A DNA stretch of 64,000 nucleotides, from assembly GCA_964539975.1 (NCBI GenBank), contig CAZIKK010000001.1:62001-126000 (forward strand). Direction: 5' to 3'. This stretch comes from 38-11 sp964539975 (GTDB lineage Bacteria > Bacillota > Clostridia > Tissierellales > Dethiosulfatibacteraceae). Of the stretch, positions 44,118 through 52,385 are shown piece by piece (position 1 is the first letter of the stretch; each line of letters starts with the position of its first letter). The position numbers were made by a program, and so were the translations under genes. Under the pieces are notes generated by a model. That model was not told where the DNA came from and searched no databases. It saw only the letters and a program-made list of their open reading frames with translations.

Positions 44118-44822
44118 ATGATTAAACTTGTGAATATATCAAAAAAGTTCGATGATAGATTTATCTACAGCAATTTTTCCCTAGACATAAGCGAAAACGA
44201 AATCACCTGCTTACTTGGTCCATCAGGAATTGGAAAATCAACGCTTCTCAAGCTTCTATCCGGTTTGAGCCTTCCTGATAGTGGGAGCATCTCTGGTTTG
44301 AACCAGAAATCCTGTTCTTACATTTTTCAAGAGCCACGATTGCTACCTTGGCTAACTGTTTATGACAATCTAGACTTTGTTTTGAAACATCATTACTCAA
44401 ATTCTCAAGAACGCCATGCCATCATCCAGCATTATCTCGATCTTACCAACCTATCCGATGATTCTGCTCGTATGCCAAATGAATTAAGCGGTGGGATGAA
44501 ACAACGCGTTTCCATCGCTAGGGCCTTTGCGTGTCCTTTCGATTTATTATTAATGGATGAACCTTTCAACAGCCTTGATGTGAATCTAAAGCAATCCATA
44601 ATTTCTTCTTTCATCAACTTATGGTCCCACTCAAGAAAAACCGTTGTGTTTGTCACTCACGATGTAGACGAAGCTCTTGCCTTGTCTCATACCATACATA
44701 TAGTGCGTCAGAATCCAGCTCACATCGTTTATTCAACAAAAATTCCGTATACATTAATAGAACGGCCACACCATCAGAACGCGATTAATGATATCAGAAA
44801 AACCATTCTTGATCGTCTATAG
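44118..44822 (+). CDS. ABC importer ATPase (NitT/TauT type)
   Basis: A 234-residue ATPase with Walker A GPSGIGKST, a Q-loop in FQEPRLLPWLTVYDN, the signature LSGGMKQRVSIARA, Walker B LLMDEPFNSLD and the switch histidine in FVTHDVDEAL. All motifs are intact. It powers the importer encoded just upstream. The last gene of the operon, it is followed by an AT-rich hairpin. Confidence 0.94.
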   Translation: MIKLVNISKKFDDRFIYSNFSLDISENEITCLLGPSGIGKSTLLKLLSGLSLPDSGSISGLNQKSCSYIFQEPRLLPWLTVYDNLDFVLKHHYSNSQERHAIIQHYLDLTNLSDDSARMPNELSGGMKQRVSIARAFACPFDLLLMDEPFNSLDVNLKQSIISSFINLWSHSRKTVVFVTHDVDEALALSHTIHIVRQNPAHIVYSTKIPYTLIERPHHQNAINDIRKTILDRL

Positions 44823-44850
44823 AAGATATGAATTAAAGAGGTTTAATATT

Positions 44851-44884
44851 TTGTATTGATTTAAATACAATTTTTTGCTATAAT
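44851..44884 (+). promoter_or_regulatory. terminator-promoter overlap upstream of ilvB
   Basis: TTGTATT/AATACAA (44851-44857/44864-44870) followed by TTTTTT forms a weak terminator for the ABC operon. The same bases contain the ilvB promoter: TTGATT (44856-44861), 17 bases, TATAAT (44879-44884). No T-box or leader peptide is seen before ilvB. Confidence 0.7.
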
Positions 44885-44918
44885 CTCAAGCTAATACAAG
44901 AAATAGTGGGGTGAGCAT

Positions 44919-46574
44919 ATGAAACTCAAAGTTGCAGAAGCAGTTGTTAAGTGCATCGAAGCCGAGGGGATCGACACGATATTTGGCTATCCGGGTGGCG
45001 CAGTCCTTCCATTGTATGAGGCATTAAGAAAATCTAACCTCAAGCATGTTTTGGTCCGTCAAGAGCAATCCGCCGCCCACATGGCTAGTGGCTACGGCCG
45101 ATCAAGAAATGGTGTCGGTGTTTGTCTTGCCACTTCAGGTCCAGGGGCTACCAATCTTATAACAGGTATTGCCACTGCCTACATGGATTCAATACCTCTT
45201 GTTGCCATCACAGGCCAAGTCGTTTCCAATAAAATTGGAACGGATATGTTTCAAGAGGCTGATATAGTTGGGGCAACTGAACCTTTCACAAAACATAATT
45301 ATCTGATAAAAAGCAAGAACGACATCCCGAGAATTATGAAAGAAGCCTTTCACATAGCTAATACCGGTAGGAAAGGACCTGTTCTTATTGATATACCAAA
45401 AGATATTCAAGATGAAACCATCGACTTCAGTTACCCTGATTCTGTTGAGATCAGAGGTTACAAACCTACTTATTCAGGTAACGCCAGGCAAATTGAAAAA
45501 GCATATAAAAGAATCAAAGAAGCCAAGCAACCACTGATTTGTGTCGGAGGTGGCATCAGTTCATCCAATAGTAAAGATGAGTTGATTTCATTAGTTGAAA
45601 AAACTGGAATCCCTGTTGTTTGCACATTAATGGGTGTTGATAGTTTTCCAAATGACTCACCTTATTTTGCAGGTTTGGTTGGTGCCCATGGTTATCCATT
45701 TGTGAATCAGGCTATGAACAAGGCTGATTTGATCATCGTTGTTGGAGCGAGATTTGCCGATCGATCAACTTCTACATTAGCCTCAAGAAATAACCAACAC
45801 ATTATTCATATAGATATTGATCCTGCTGAAATAGGCAAAACCATGAAGACTCATACCCCTATCGTAGGAGATGCAAAGCATATTCTGTCAAAACTTGCAG
45901 CCTATGATTACCCTATAGATATTGATAAATGGAGCGAAAGCATCCGATATTCGCGACACACCTATCTAGAAGATAATCTACAAAAAGAATGGCCTTTTGA
46001 TTCGGTTAATCCATTTAGATTATTGCAGACTATCTCAAATCTGTCCAACCCCAAAACAATTTTAACTGCTGATGTTGGTCAAAATCAGATTTGGGCTGCT
46101 CATTATTTTTCTGCAACAAAAGATCGTAAGTTTTTTACATCCGGCGGTCTAGGAACAATGGGTTACAGCTTACCTGCTTCTATTGGTGCTCGATTCGGAG
46201 CTGATCCTTCACAATCAGTCGTTGCCATAATGGGAGAAGGTGGCTTCCAAATGCTGATGAGTGAGCTGGCATTAGTGAAACAGTATGACTTAAACATTAA
46301 AATTTTCGTATTGTCTAACCATCGCTTAGGCATGGTCAGAGAACTCCAATTGCATACTTATAATACACGCGACCATTTCCACGGCATTGACATCGGATTT
46401 AATCCTGACTTCATGAAATTAGCTGATGCATATGGCATTGAAGGACACCGACTGACAGGCAAAGAAAACATTGAGCATGTGCTAACAGAAGTTTTTGCTT
46501 CCCCAGGCCCATGCCTTATAGAATGTAGTATACACCCTGATTTTCCTACTCTCGCACATTGGAGGTGGCAATAA
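44919..46574 (+). CDS. ilvB: acetolactate synthase large subunit
   Basis: A 551-residue ThDP enzyme that joins two pyruvates, or pyruvate with 2-ketobutyrate, in valine, leucine and isoleucine synthesis. It shows GYPGGAVLPLYEAL with the catalytic Glu later in VRQEQSAAHMA, and the ThDP site MGEGGFQMLMSELA. FAD-binding features of the biosynthetic type and the neighbouring small subunit argue for IlvB rather than the catabolic AlsS. Its stop overlaps the ilvN start by one base. Confidence 0.95.
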   Translation: MKLKVAEAVVKCIEAEGIDTIFGYPGGAVLPLYEALRKSNLKHVLVRQEQSAAHMASGYGRSRNGVGVCLATSGPGATNLITGIATAYMDSIPLVAITGQVVSNKIGTDMFQEADIVGATEPFTKHNYLIKSKNDIPRIMKEAFHIANTGRKGPVLIDIPKDIQDETIDFSYPDSVEIRGYKPTYSGNARQIEKAYKRIKEAKQPLICVGGGISSSNSKDELISLVEKTGIPVVCTLMGVDSFPNDSPYFAGLVGAHGYPFVNQAMNKADLIIVVGARFADRSTSTLASRNNQHIIHIDIDPAEIGKTMKTHTPIVGDAKHILSKLAAYDYPIDIDKWSESIRYSRHTYLEDNLQKEWPFDSVNPFRLLQTISNLSNPKTILTADVGQNQIWAAHYFSATKDRKFFTSGGLGTMGYSLPASIGARFGADPSQSVVAIMGEGGFQMLMSELALVKQYDLNIKIFVLSNHRLGMVRELQLHTYNTRDHFHGIDIGFNPDFMKLADAYGIEGHRLTGKENIEHVLTEVFASPGPCLIECSIHPDFPTLAHWRWQ

Positions 46575-47056
46575 TGAATCCCGAGCGTCATGTATTGTCA
46601 ATCACTGTAGAAAACTACTCTGGAACACTTAGTAAAGTGGCTGGATTGTTTAGCCGAAGAGGTTACAACATTGATACCCTGACAGTGGCTGAAACGATGG
46701 ATCCGAACATATCACGGATAACTGTTTCTGTAACTGGAGACGAGGAAGTCTTAGAGCAAATCACCAAACAATTAAATAAACTAATCCATGTCATTAAAAT
46801 AACAGATTTGACATTGAAAAAATCCATTTTAAGAGAATTGATGTTCTTGAAGATTAATTGTACCAAAGAAACGCGTTCTGAAATCATACAAATGTCAGAT
46901 GTTTTCAAAGGTAAAACAGTCGATATCTCACCAAAGTCCATTACGGTGGAAATGACTGGAGACGAAGAAAAAAATAATGCCTTCATTGAACTTGTGAAAC
47001 CTTTTGGTATTATTGAAATTGTAAGAACTGGTTTGACTGCGATTGAACGAGGTTAA
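46574..47056 (+). CDS. ilvN: acetolactate synthase small (regulatory) subunit
   Basis: A 160-residue regulatory subunit. The N-terminal ACT domain begins RHVLSITVENYSGTLSKVAGLFSRRGYNIDTLTV, the valine-binding part in the family. The C-terminal domain follows from about residue 85. I start at 46574, where GGAGG lies eight bases upstream and TAATG links it to ilvB. No other branched-chain pathway genes follow; a strong terminator comes 10 bases later. Confidence 0.95.
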   Translation: MNPERHVLSITVENYSGTLSKVAGLFSRRGYNIDTLTVAETMDPNISRITVSVTGDEEVLEQITKQLNKLIHVIKITDLTLKKSILRELMFLKINCTKETRSEIIQMSDVFKGKTVDISPKSITVEMTGDEEKNNAFIELVKPFGIIEIVRTGLTAIERG

Positions 47057-47065
47057 GACTAATCT

Positions 47066-47121
47066 TATAACTTAGCATTATAAAAGGGCTCATATGGGCC
47101 CTTTTATAATGCTAAGTTATA
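47066..47121. terminator. strong bidirectional terminator ilvN / nadE
   Basis: An inverted repeat of about 24 base pairs spanning ATAACTTAGCATTATAAAAG (from 47067) and its complement (to 47120), with a short loop CATATG. It lies between convergent genes and is unusually long and perfect for a simple terminator. Confidence 0.92.
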
Positions 47122-47124
47122 TAA

Positions 47125-49053
47125 TTATTTTATTTCTTCTATTCTCTTCATCCACATCCTTGGAGATGAATCACTCGGCGCTTTCCAGTCACCTCTCGGT
47201 GAAAGACACACTGACCCCACTTTAGGCCCATCTGGCAAACAGGATCTCTTGTACTGTTGTGTGATAAAGCGCCAATAAAAATGCTTCATCCACTTGTGAA
47301 TCTCATCATAGCTGTATTGGTCTTTAAATGCGTGTTCTGCAATTGTCATCATTTTTCCTGGCTCTGTCCCATATCTTAATACGTGAAAAATGAAAAAATC
47401 ATGTAGTATGTATGGCCCAATGATTTCTTCAGTATTCTGTGTAATTTCACCATTTTCATCTGGTGGGATCAGCTCCGGACTGACTGGGGTTTCCAAAATG
47501 CTTTGCAAAATTGCTTTTGTCCCATCAAATAGCTCCATCTCTGCAATCCATGAGATCAAAAACCTCACTAAAGTCTTAGGAACGCCACTATTCACTCCAT
47601 ACATGGACATATGATCTCCGTTATAAGTCGCCCAGCCCATAGCCAGTTCTGACAAGTCCCCTGTTCCAACAACAATTCCTTGATGCAAATTAGCTAAATC
47701 CATCAGGATTTGTGTTCTTTCCCTCGCTTGCGTGTTTTCATATGTCACATCTTTTTGTATTCCGTCATGCCCAATATCTTCAAAATGTTGTTTGCTAGCC
47801 TTTTCTATTGAAATTTCAGACAGTCTTGTTCCTAAAGCCTTTGCGAGAGAGACCGCATTCTTATAAGTTCTATTTGTTGTCCCGAAGCCAGGCATGGTGA
47901 TTGCTTTTATGGAGCTTCTTGGCAATCCAAGCATGTCACAAGTTCTAGCACAAACCAATAGCGCCAATGTAGAGTCCAACCCTCCGGACACGCCAATCAA
48001 AAATGTCTTCGCTCCAATATGTTCAACTCTTTTAGCAAGTCCTACTGTCTGAATATTAAAAATCTCATTACACCTTGTCTCTCTATCCATTTTGTTGTCT
48101 GGAACAAAAGGCATAGTGGGATAGTGTCTTTCAATGGATTTATTTTTCGGGTGCGTTCTATACTCAATCCATCTATAAGCTCTTTTTTGTTCAGTGAAAA
48201 AAGTGTTCGCCTTCATTCGGTCATGTCTAATCACATCTAGATCAATGTCTGAGTAAATCAAAGTCCCTTCCATCTGATAGCGTTGGGATTCTTTCAGCAC
48301 TTGTCCGTTTTCAACAATCAGGTGATGTCCACCAAAAACCAAATCTGTTGTTGATTCCCCATACCCTGCAGAAGCATAAACATACGCAGCTATTGTCCTG
48401 GCAGACTGGTTTTTGACTAAAGATCTTCGGTAATCTCCCTTCCCCACCAAATCATTTGATGCAGACAAATTTAAGATTAATGTCGCACCATTTACAGCCA
48501 GGTAACTACTAGGTGGAATTGGGCTCCATAGATCCTCACAAATCTCTACGCCAATCACAAGGTCGTTGTGACTGCCGTTGCTTACAAGCAAATCCACCCC
48601 AAAAGGCACTCTAAAACCACAATAATCCACATAACCATCTTTTTCCAATAATCCGGAGTTAAACCATCTTTTTTCATAAAACTCATTATAGTTTGGCAAA
48701 TATGATTTAGGTATTATTCCCAGAACAATCCCTCTATGAATCAAGATGGCACAATTAAATAGCTTTCCATCTTTCATGACAGGCGCTCCAAAAACTACCA
48801 ACATGTCTTTTTCCATTGTGTAATCTAGTAATTTTAGAACTGCTTTCTCACTTTCATCTATCAGCAAGCTCTGATGGAACAAATCACCACATGTGTATCC
48901 TGTTAAAGCCAACTCCGGAAAGACTAGAACTTCTATATCCAATTTTGAAGCTCTTTCAATTACCTCACTCATCTCTTTTGTGTTATGTTCACAGTCAGCC
49001 AAGCTTATTTTTATGTTTGCAGCGGCTACCCTTACATTGTTTAATCCTTCCAT
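47125..49053 (-). CDS. nadE: glutamine-dependent NAD synthetase
   Basis: A 642-residue two-domain enzyme, the last step of NAD synthesis. The N-terminal nitrilase-type glutaminase carries the catalytic Glu (FPELALTGY), Lys (IPKSYLP) and Cys (VGVEICEDLW). The C-terminal synthetase has the PP-loop LIGVSGGLDSTLA. Fusion of both domains means it uses glutamine rather than free ammonia. The promoter overlaps a palindromic site shared with the divergent operon. Confidence 0.95.
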   Translation of the reverse strand: MEGLNNVRVAAANIKISLADCEHNTKEMSEVIERASKLDIEVLVFPELALTGYTCGDLFHQSLLIDESEKAVLKLLDYTMEKDMLVVFGAPVMKDGKLFNCAILIHRGIVLGIIPKSYLPNYNEFYEKRWFNSGLLEKDGYVDYCGFRVPFGVDLLVSNGSHNDLVIGVEICEDLWSPIPPSSYLAVNGATLILNLSASNDLVGKGDYRRSLVKNQSARTIAAYVYASAGYGESTTDLVFGGHHLIVENGQVLKESQRYQMEGTLIYSDIDLDVIRHDRMKANTFFTEQKRAYRWIEYRTHPKNKSIERHYPTMPFVPDNKMDRETRCNEIFNIQTVGLAKRVEHIGAKTFLIGVSGGLDSTLALLVCARTCDMLGLPRSSIKAITMPGFGTTNRTYKNAVSLAKALGTRLSEISIEKASKQHFEDIGHDGIQKDVTYENTQARERTQILMDLANLHQGIVVGTGDLSELAMGWATYNGDHMSMYGVNSGVPKTLVRFLISWIAEMELFDGTKAILQSILETPVSPELIPPDENGEITQNTEEIIGPYILHDFFIFHVLRYGTEPGKMMTIAEHAFKDQYSYDEIHKWMKHFYWRFITQQYKRSCLPDGPKVGSVCLSPRGDWKAPSDSSPRMWMKRIEEIK

Positions 49054-49126
49054 CCTCTTTCCTTTCCTGTCTGAACAATTAAATAGTTACTACTTGAATG
49101 TGTTTCAATAGTAGTTTATTATCTTT

Positions 49127-49183
49127 AGTATAGCACAAATCATGTTTGAAACAATAGTGGCATCACGCTTAATGTTTGAAACA
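49127..49183. promoter_or_regulatory. nadE promoter with two palindromic operator candidates
   Basis: Minus strand: TTGTTT (49149-49154), 16 bases, TATACT (49127-49132), for nadE. The palindrome TGTTTGAAACA occurs twice, at 49143-49153 (over the nadE -35 box) and 49173-49183, exactly 30 bases apart, about three helical turns. A half-copy, TGTTTCAA, lies near 49100. The remaining gap to 49220 holds the ribosome site of the divergent gene and no clear promoter box. Confidence 0.6.
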
Positions 49184-49220
49184 TCTGTTTGTAGATACTT
49201 TTATCATATGAGGAGCTTTT

Positions 49221-49901
49221 ATGGAAAAGCGATATATAAGAAACTTGAATAGCATCAGTGAAGATGATATGCTTGTCATTCGTCAATCAAAAATTTTGGT
49301 TGTTGGTTGTGGAGGACTTGGAGGTTACATTATTGAGTTGTTGCTCAGGTTGGGTGTTGGAAGCATTACCGCTATTGATGCTGACGTGTTTGATGAAACA
49401 AACTTAAACCGCCAGTTATTATCAACAATGAACACATTAGGTAAGCGCAAATGTGACGTGGCGAAAGAACGAGCGCTTCAAATCAATCCCGATGTTGCTT
49501 TTAACCCCATTTCAAAACGTCTAAGCGAAAGCAATGCTCAAGAATTCATACATGGTCATGACGTGGTCATGGATGCAGTCGATAATGTTTCAACTCGCTT
49601 GCTGTTGGAGAAAACATGTTCTGAAGAAGGCATCCCTTTGATTCATGGTGCCATCGCAGGGTGGTTCTTTCAAATTGGCATCGTCATGCCTAATGATAAT
49701 CTTTTGCAGAGAATCTATTCTTCAAAAGAAGAAAAAGGGATCGAAACCACTTTAGGCAATCCATCATTCACACCAGCAGCTGCAGCTTCTTTCCAAGTTG
49801 CTGAATGCATCAAGCTAATTTTAAAGAAAGACCTTCCCCTAAAAAGCAAACTGTTGTATGTTGATTTGCTAAACAACAGCTATGACATACTAGAATTATA
49901 A
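49221..49901 (+). CDS. ThiF/MoeB/HesA-type E1-like adenylyltransferase
   Basis: A 226-residue enzyme of the ubiquitin-activating fold. The nucleotide loop VVGCGGLGGYI and the Arg/Asp segment DADVFDETNLNRQLL are conserved. The family adenylates the C-terminal glycine of a small sulfur-carrier protein or modifies peptides. The zinc-binding CxxC pairs and the C-terminal rhodanese domain of MoeB are absent. No carrier protein gene is nearby, so the partner is unknown. It leads an operon with a histidyl-tRNA synthetase and an efflux pair. Confidence 0.85.
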   Translation: MEKRYIRNLNSISEDDMLVIRQSKILVVGCGGLGGYIIELLLRLGVGSITAIDADVFDETNLNRQLLSTMNTLGKRKCDVAKERALQINPDVAFNPISKRLSESNAQEFIHGHDVVMDAVDNVSTRLLLEKTCSEEGIPLIHGAIAGWFFQIGIVMPNDNLLQRIYSSKEEKGIETTLGNPSFTPAAAASFQVAECIKLILKKDLPLKSKLLYVDLLNNSYDILEL

Positions 49902-49913
49902 GGAGTAATTAAG

Positions 49914-51164
49914 ATGAAAAAAAACCTAAACCCTGCGAGAGGCATGCGTGATTTCTTGCCTTCGGAACAAAAAACCAGAGACTACGTGGAGAGAAAGATT
50001 ATCGATGTTTATACCCGTCACGGCTTTCACCTCATTGAAACTCCTGTGGTTGAAAATATTGAAAACCTCCTTGGAAGTCAGGGTGGAGAAAACCTAAAAC
50101 TAATCTACCAAATCTTGAAACGAGGGAACAAACTTAACCTTGATCAGCCTAATTTAACCACTGATGATATCGTGGAGCTAGGCTTGCGCTATGACTTAAC
50201 AATCCCTCTTAGTCGCTTTTATTGCAATAACCGACACGATCTACCTAGCTTATTTAAGTCCATACAAGTTGGAAATGTTTTCCGTGCTGAAAGATCTCAA
50301 AAAGGAAGATACCGAAGTTTTAAACAATGCGACATCGATATAATCGGAAATGCTTCAATCGATTCTGAGATAGAGCTTTTGACTGTTTCGGCAAAGGCAC
50401 TGCTTAGTCTGGAAGTCAGCCGTTTTGAAATTAAAATCAATGATAGAAGAATCCTACGCGATGTAATTCTTTACTGTGGCTTTGAACACAATGAAGTTGA
50501 AAATATTTGTATCACACTCGATAAATTGGATAAGATTGGCCTTAGCGGTATTGAAAAAGAATTGCGAGGCAAAAATTATCCTGACCTCGCCATCTCAAAG
50601 ATTTTAAAAGCAATGACATCAATTAATCAAAAAGGGCTTCCCTCTTTATATGAGTTAGGTGTTGCGGAAAATATTATTTCAGAAATCCAAAAATTAGTTG
50701 ATACCGTCAATGAATTATCCAATGGTGATTATCAAGCACACTATGATTTTACTTTAGTGCGAGGTATGGGTTATTACACAGGACCGATATTTGAAATTGT
50801 ATATAAGGATCTTGGCTACTCCATTGCAGGTGGTGGACGTTATGATAAAATGATTGGTGATTTTATCGGCGAAGATATCCCAGCAGTTGGCTTTTCCATT
50901 GGTTTTGAGCGATTGGTCAACCAGCTGATTGAAGAAGGTTTCAACCTTTCTAATACAGCTAGCCTCGTCCTAATATACGATGATGCTGATTCTTTTGTCG
51001 AGGTGTTCTCAAAAGCAGACGCTTTGCGAAGCAAGGGACATTCTGTTTCAATAATGCCTAGAGCCAAAAAACTTAACAAACAGCTGTCACAGCTTAAAGC
51101 TATGGGCTACAATAAATTCTGTGTCATGTCAGATTTAGATGACACAATCAAATCCATTGACTAA
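49914..51164 (+). CDS. hisS: histidyl-tRNA synthetase, ARGxRDFLP subtype
   Basis: A 416-residue class II synthetase. Motif 2 reads VFRAERSQKGRYRSFKQCDID and motif 3 ends GFSIGFERL. The His-specific loop is LVRGMGYYTGPIFE, where most enzymes have RGLDYYT. The start NPARGMRDFLPSEQ belongs to a subtype common in actinobacteria rather than the usual clostridial PKGTKD type. This suggests transfer or a second copy. HisZ, a synthetase-like subunit of histidine synthesis, is an alternative, but the catalytic motifs look complete and a C-terminal anticodon-binding domain is present. AAGGAG precedes the ATG. Confidence 0.85.
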   Translation: MKKNLNPARGMRDFLPSEQKTRDYVERKIIDVYTRHGFHLIETPVVENIENLLGSQGGENLKLIYQILKRGNKLNLDQPNLTTDDIVELGLRYDLTIPLSRFYCNNRHDLPSLFKSIQVGNVFRAERSQKGRYRSFKQCDIDIIGNASIDSEIELLTVSAKALLSLEVSRFEIKINDRRILRDVILYCGFEHNEVENICITLDKLDKIGLSGIEKELRGKNYPDLAISKILKAMTSINQKGLPSLYELGVAENIISEIQKLVDTVNELSNGDYQAHYDFTLVRGMGYYTGPIFEIVYKDLGYSIAGGGRYDKMIGDFIGEDIPAVGFSIGFERLVNQLIEEGFNLSNTASLVLIYDDADSFVEVFSKADALRSKGHSVSIMPRAKKLNKQLSQLKAMGYNKFCVMSDLDDTIKSID

Positions 51165-51179
51165 TTAGGAATGGTGAGA

Positions 51180-52373
51180 ATGAAAACTAAATTGTTAATT
51201 TGTGTGTTGGTATTAATTTTTACCGGTTGTTCTTCTCAACCGGTATTTGTGGTAGAAAAATCTATTCCAGTCAAAACTGAACTCATCCATGCTTACAATT
51301 ATCAAGAAAGTCTAAGTTACAAGGGTGTTATTCAACCTTCCCAAATAAAGAAATATTCATTCAAGACAGCCGGCTACTTAGAGAGAATTCATGTTTCACC
51401 CTCTGAAAAGGTTGTTCCGGGCCAAGTGTTAGCTTCTTTAGATACCACTGAACTAATGCATCAAGCTGAATCAGCAAAAAATACAATGGATGCCGCTTAT
51501 TCACAGTATGAAAAAGCGCTTAAAGGAGCTTCCCAAGAAGAAATTAATGCGGCCGCTATAAATGTTGATAAGGCACAAAATGTTCTGGAATTTAGACAGA
51601 AGAACCATGAGGATTTAACAGTATTGTATGAAGAGGGGGTTGTTTCTTTATCTTCGCTGGAAGAATCTGCACTTGGGTTGTCGATTGCTGAAAAGGATTA
51701 TCTCCAATCACAAGAGGTGCTGAACCAGGCCTTGTCTGGGGCTGGTCCTGAAACTGTACAGGCTGCTTACTCACAGTTTTTAGCAGCCCAAAATGGTTAT
51801 CAAGCCTATATGTCTCTCATCGATGATGCGACTATTTATAGCGATGTTGATGGTTCAGTTGTCTCTATTCTTTATGAAACTTCTGAAGCCGTTCCTGCAG
51901 GTTATCCTGCGGTTATTGTATCTTCTCGTCAGTTGCTAATTCAAACAAGTGTGACCAGATCAGATCTTCAAAGATTGTCTCTTATCACTCCTTGTGAGGT
52001 TGTCGTCAACGACCAGATTTATGAAGGTGTCATACAAGAAATCAACCGATTCCCCGATGAAAATAAGTTGACTTATCCTGTTAGCATTATGGTTGTTGAC
52101 CCTCCTAATGATCTTCTTGTTGGTGATCTTGCTTCTATTCGATTTCTCCTTGAAGAAGTCAATGGTATATGGCTTGACATCATGACTATCTCAAATGATG
52201 GGTCGGATTTTGTATTTGTTGTTGAGAATAATCGTGTCACGAAAAGATCTATAGAAATCCTATCCGTAATGAACGATAAAGTTTTGGTGGATGGATTAAA
52301 CGTAGGAGACGAAGTGATTGTCAAAGGTTTCAACCAAGTAAGAATTGGAAGTGTTGTGGATGTACAACAGTAG
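51180..52373 (+). CDS. RND efflux adaptor lipoprotein (membrane fusion protein)
   Basis: A 397-residue lipoprotein with lipobox FTGC (Cys about residue 17). It then has the adaptor order of the HlyD/AcrA family: a lipoyl half (YKGVIQPSQIKKYSFKTAGYLERIHVSPSEKVVPGQVLASLD), a long coiled-coil hairpin (about 80-190), the second lipoyl half (DGSVVSILYETSEAVPAGYPAVIV) and beta-barrel domains. The start at 51180 is chosen because GGTGAG lies just upstream. It pairs with the RND pump 12 bases downstream. Confidence 0.9.
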   Translation: MKTKLLICVLVLIFTGCSSQPVFVVEKSIPVKTELIHAYNYQESLSYKGVIQPSQIKKYSFKTAGYLERIHVSPSEKVVPGQVLASLDTTELMHQAESAKNTMDAAYSQYEKALKGASQEEINAAAINVDKAQNVLEFRQKNHEDLTVLYEEGVVSLSSLEESALGLSIAEKDYLQSQEVLNQALSGAGPETVQAAYSQFLAAQNGYQAYMSLIDDATIYSDVDGSVVSILYETSEAVPAGYPAVIVSSRQLLIQTSVTRSDLQRLSLITPCEVVVNDQIYEGVIQEINRFPDENKLTYPVSIMVVDPPNDLLVGDLASIRFLLEEVNGIWLDIMTISNDGSDFVFVVENNRVTKRSIEILSVMNDKVLVDGLNVGDEVIVKGFNQVRIGSVVDVQQ

Positions 52374-52385
52374 AGGTGATCATAA

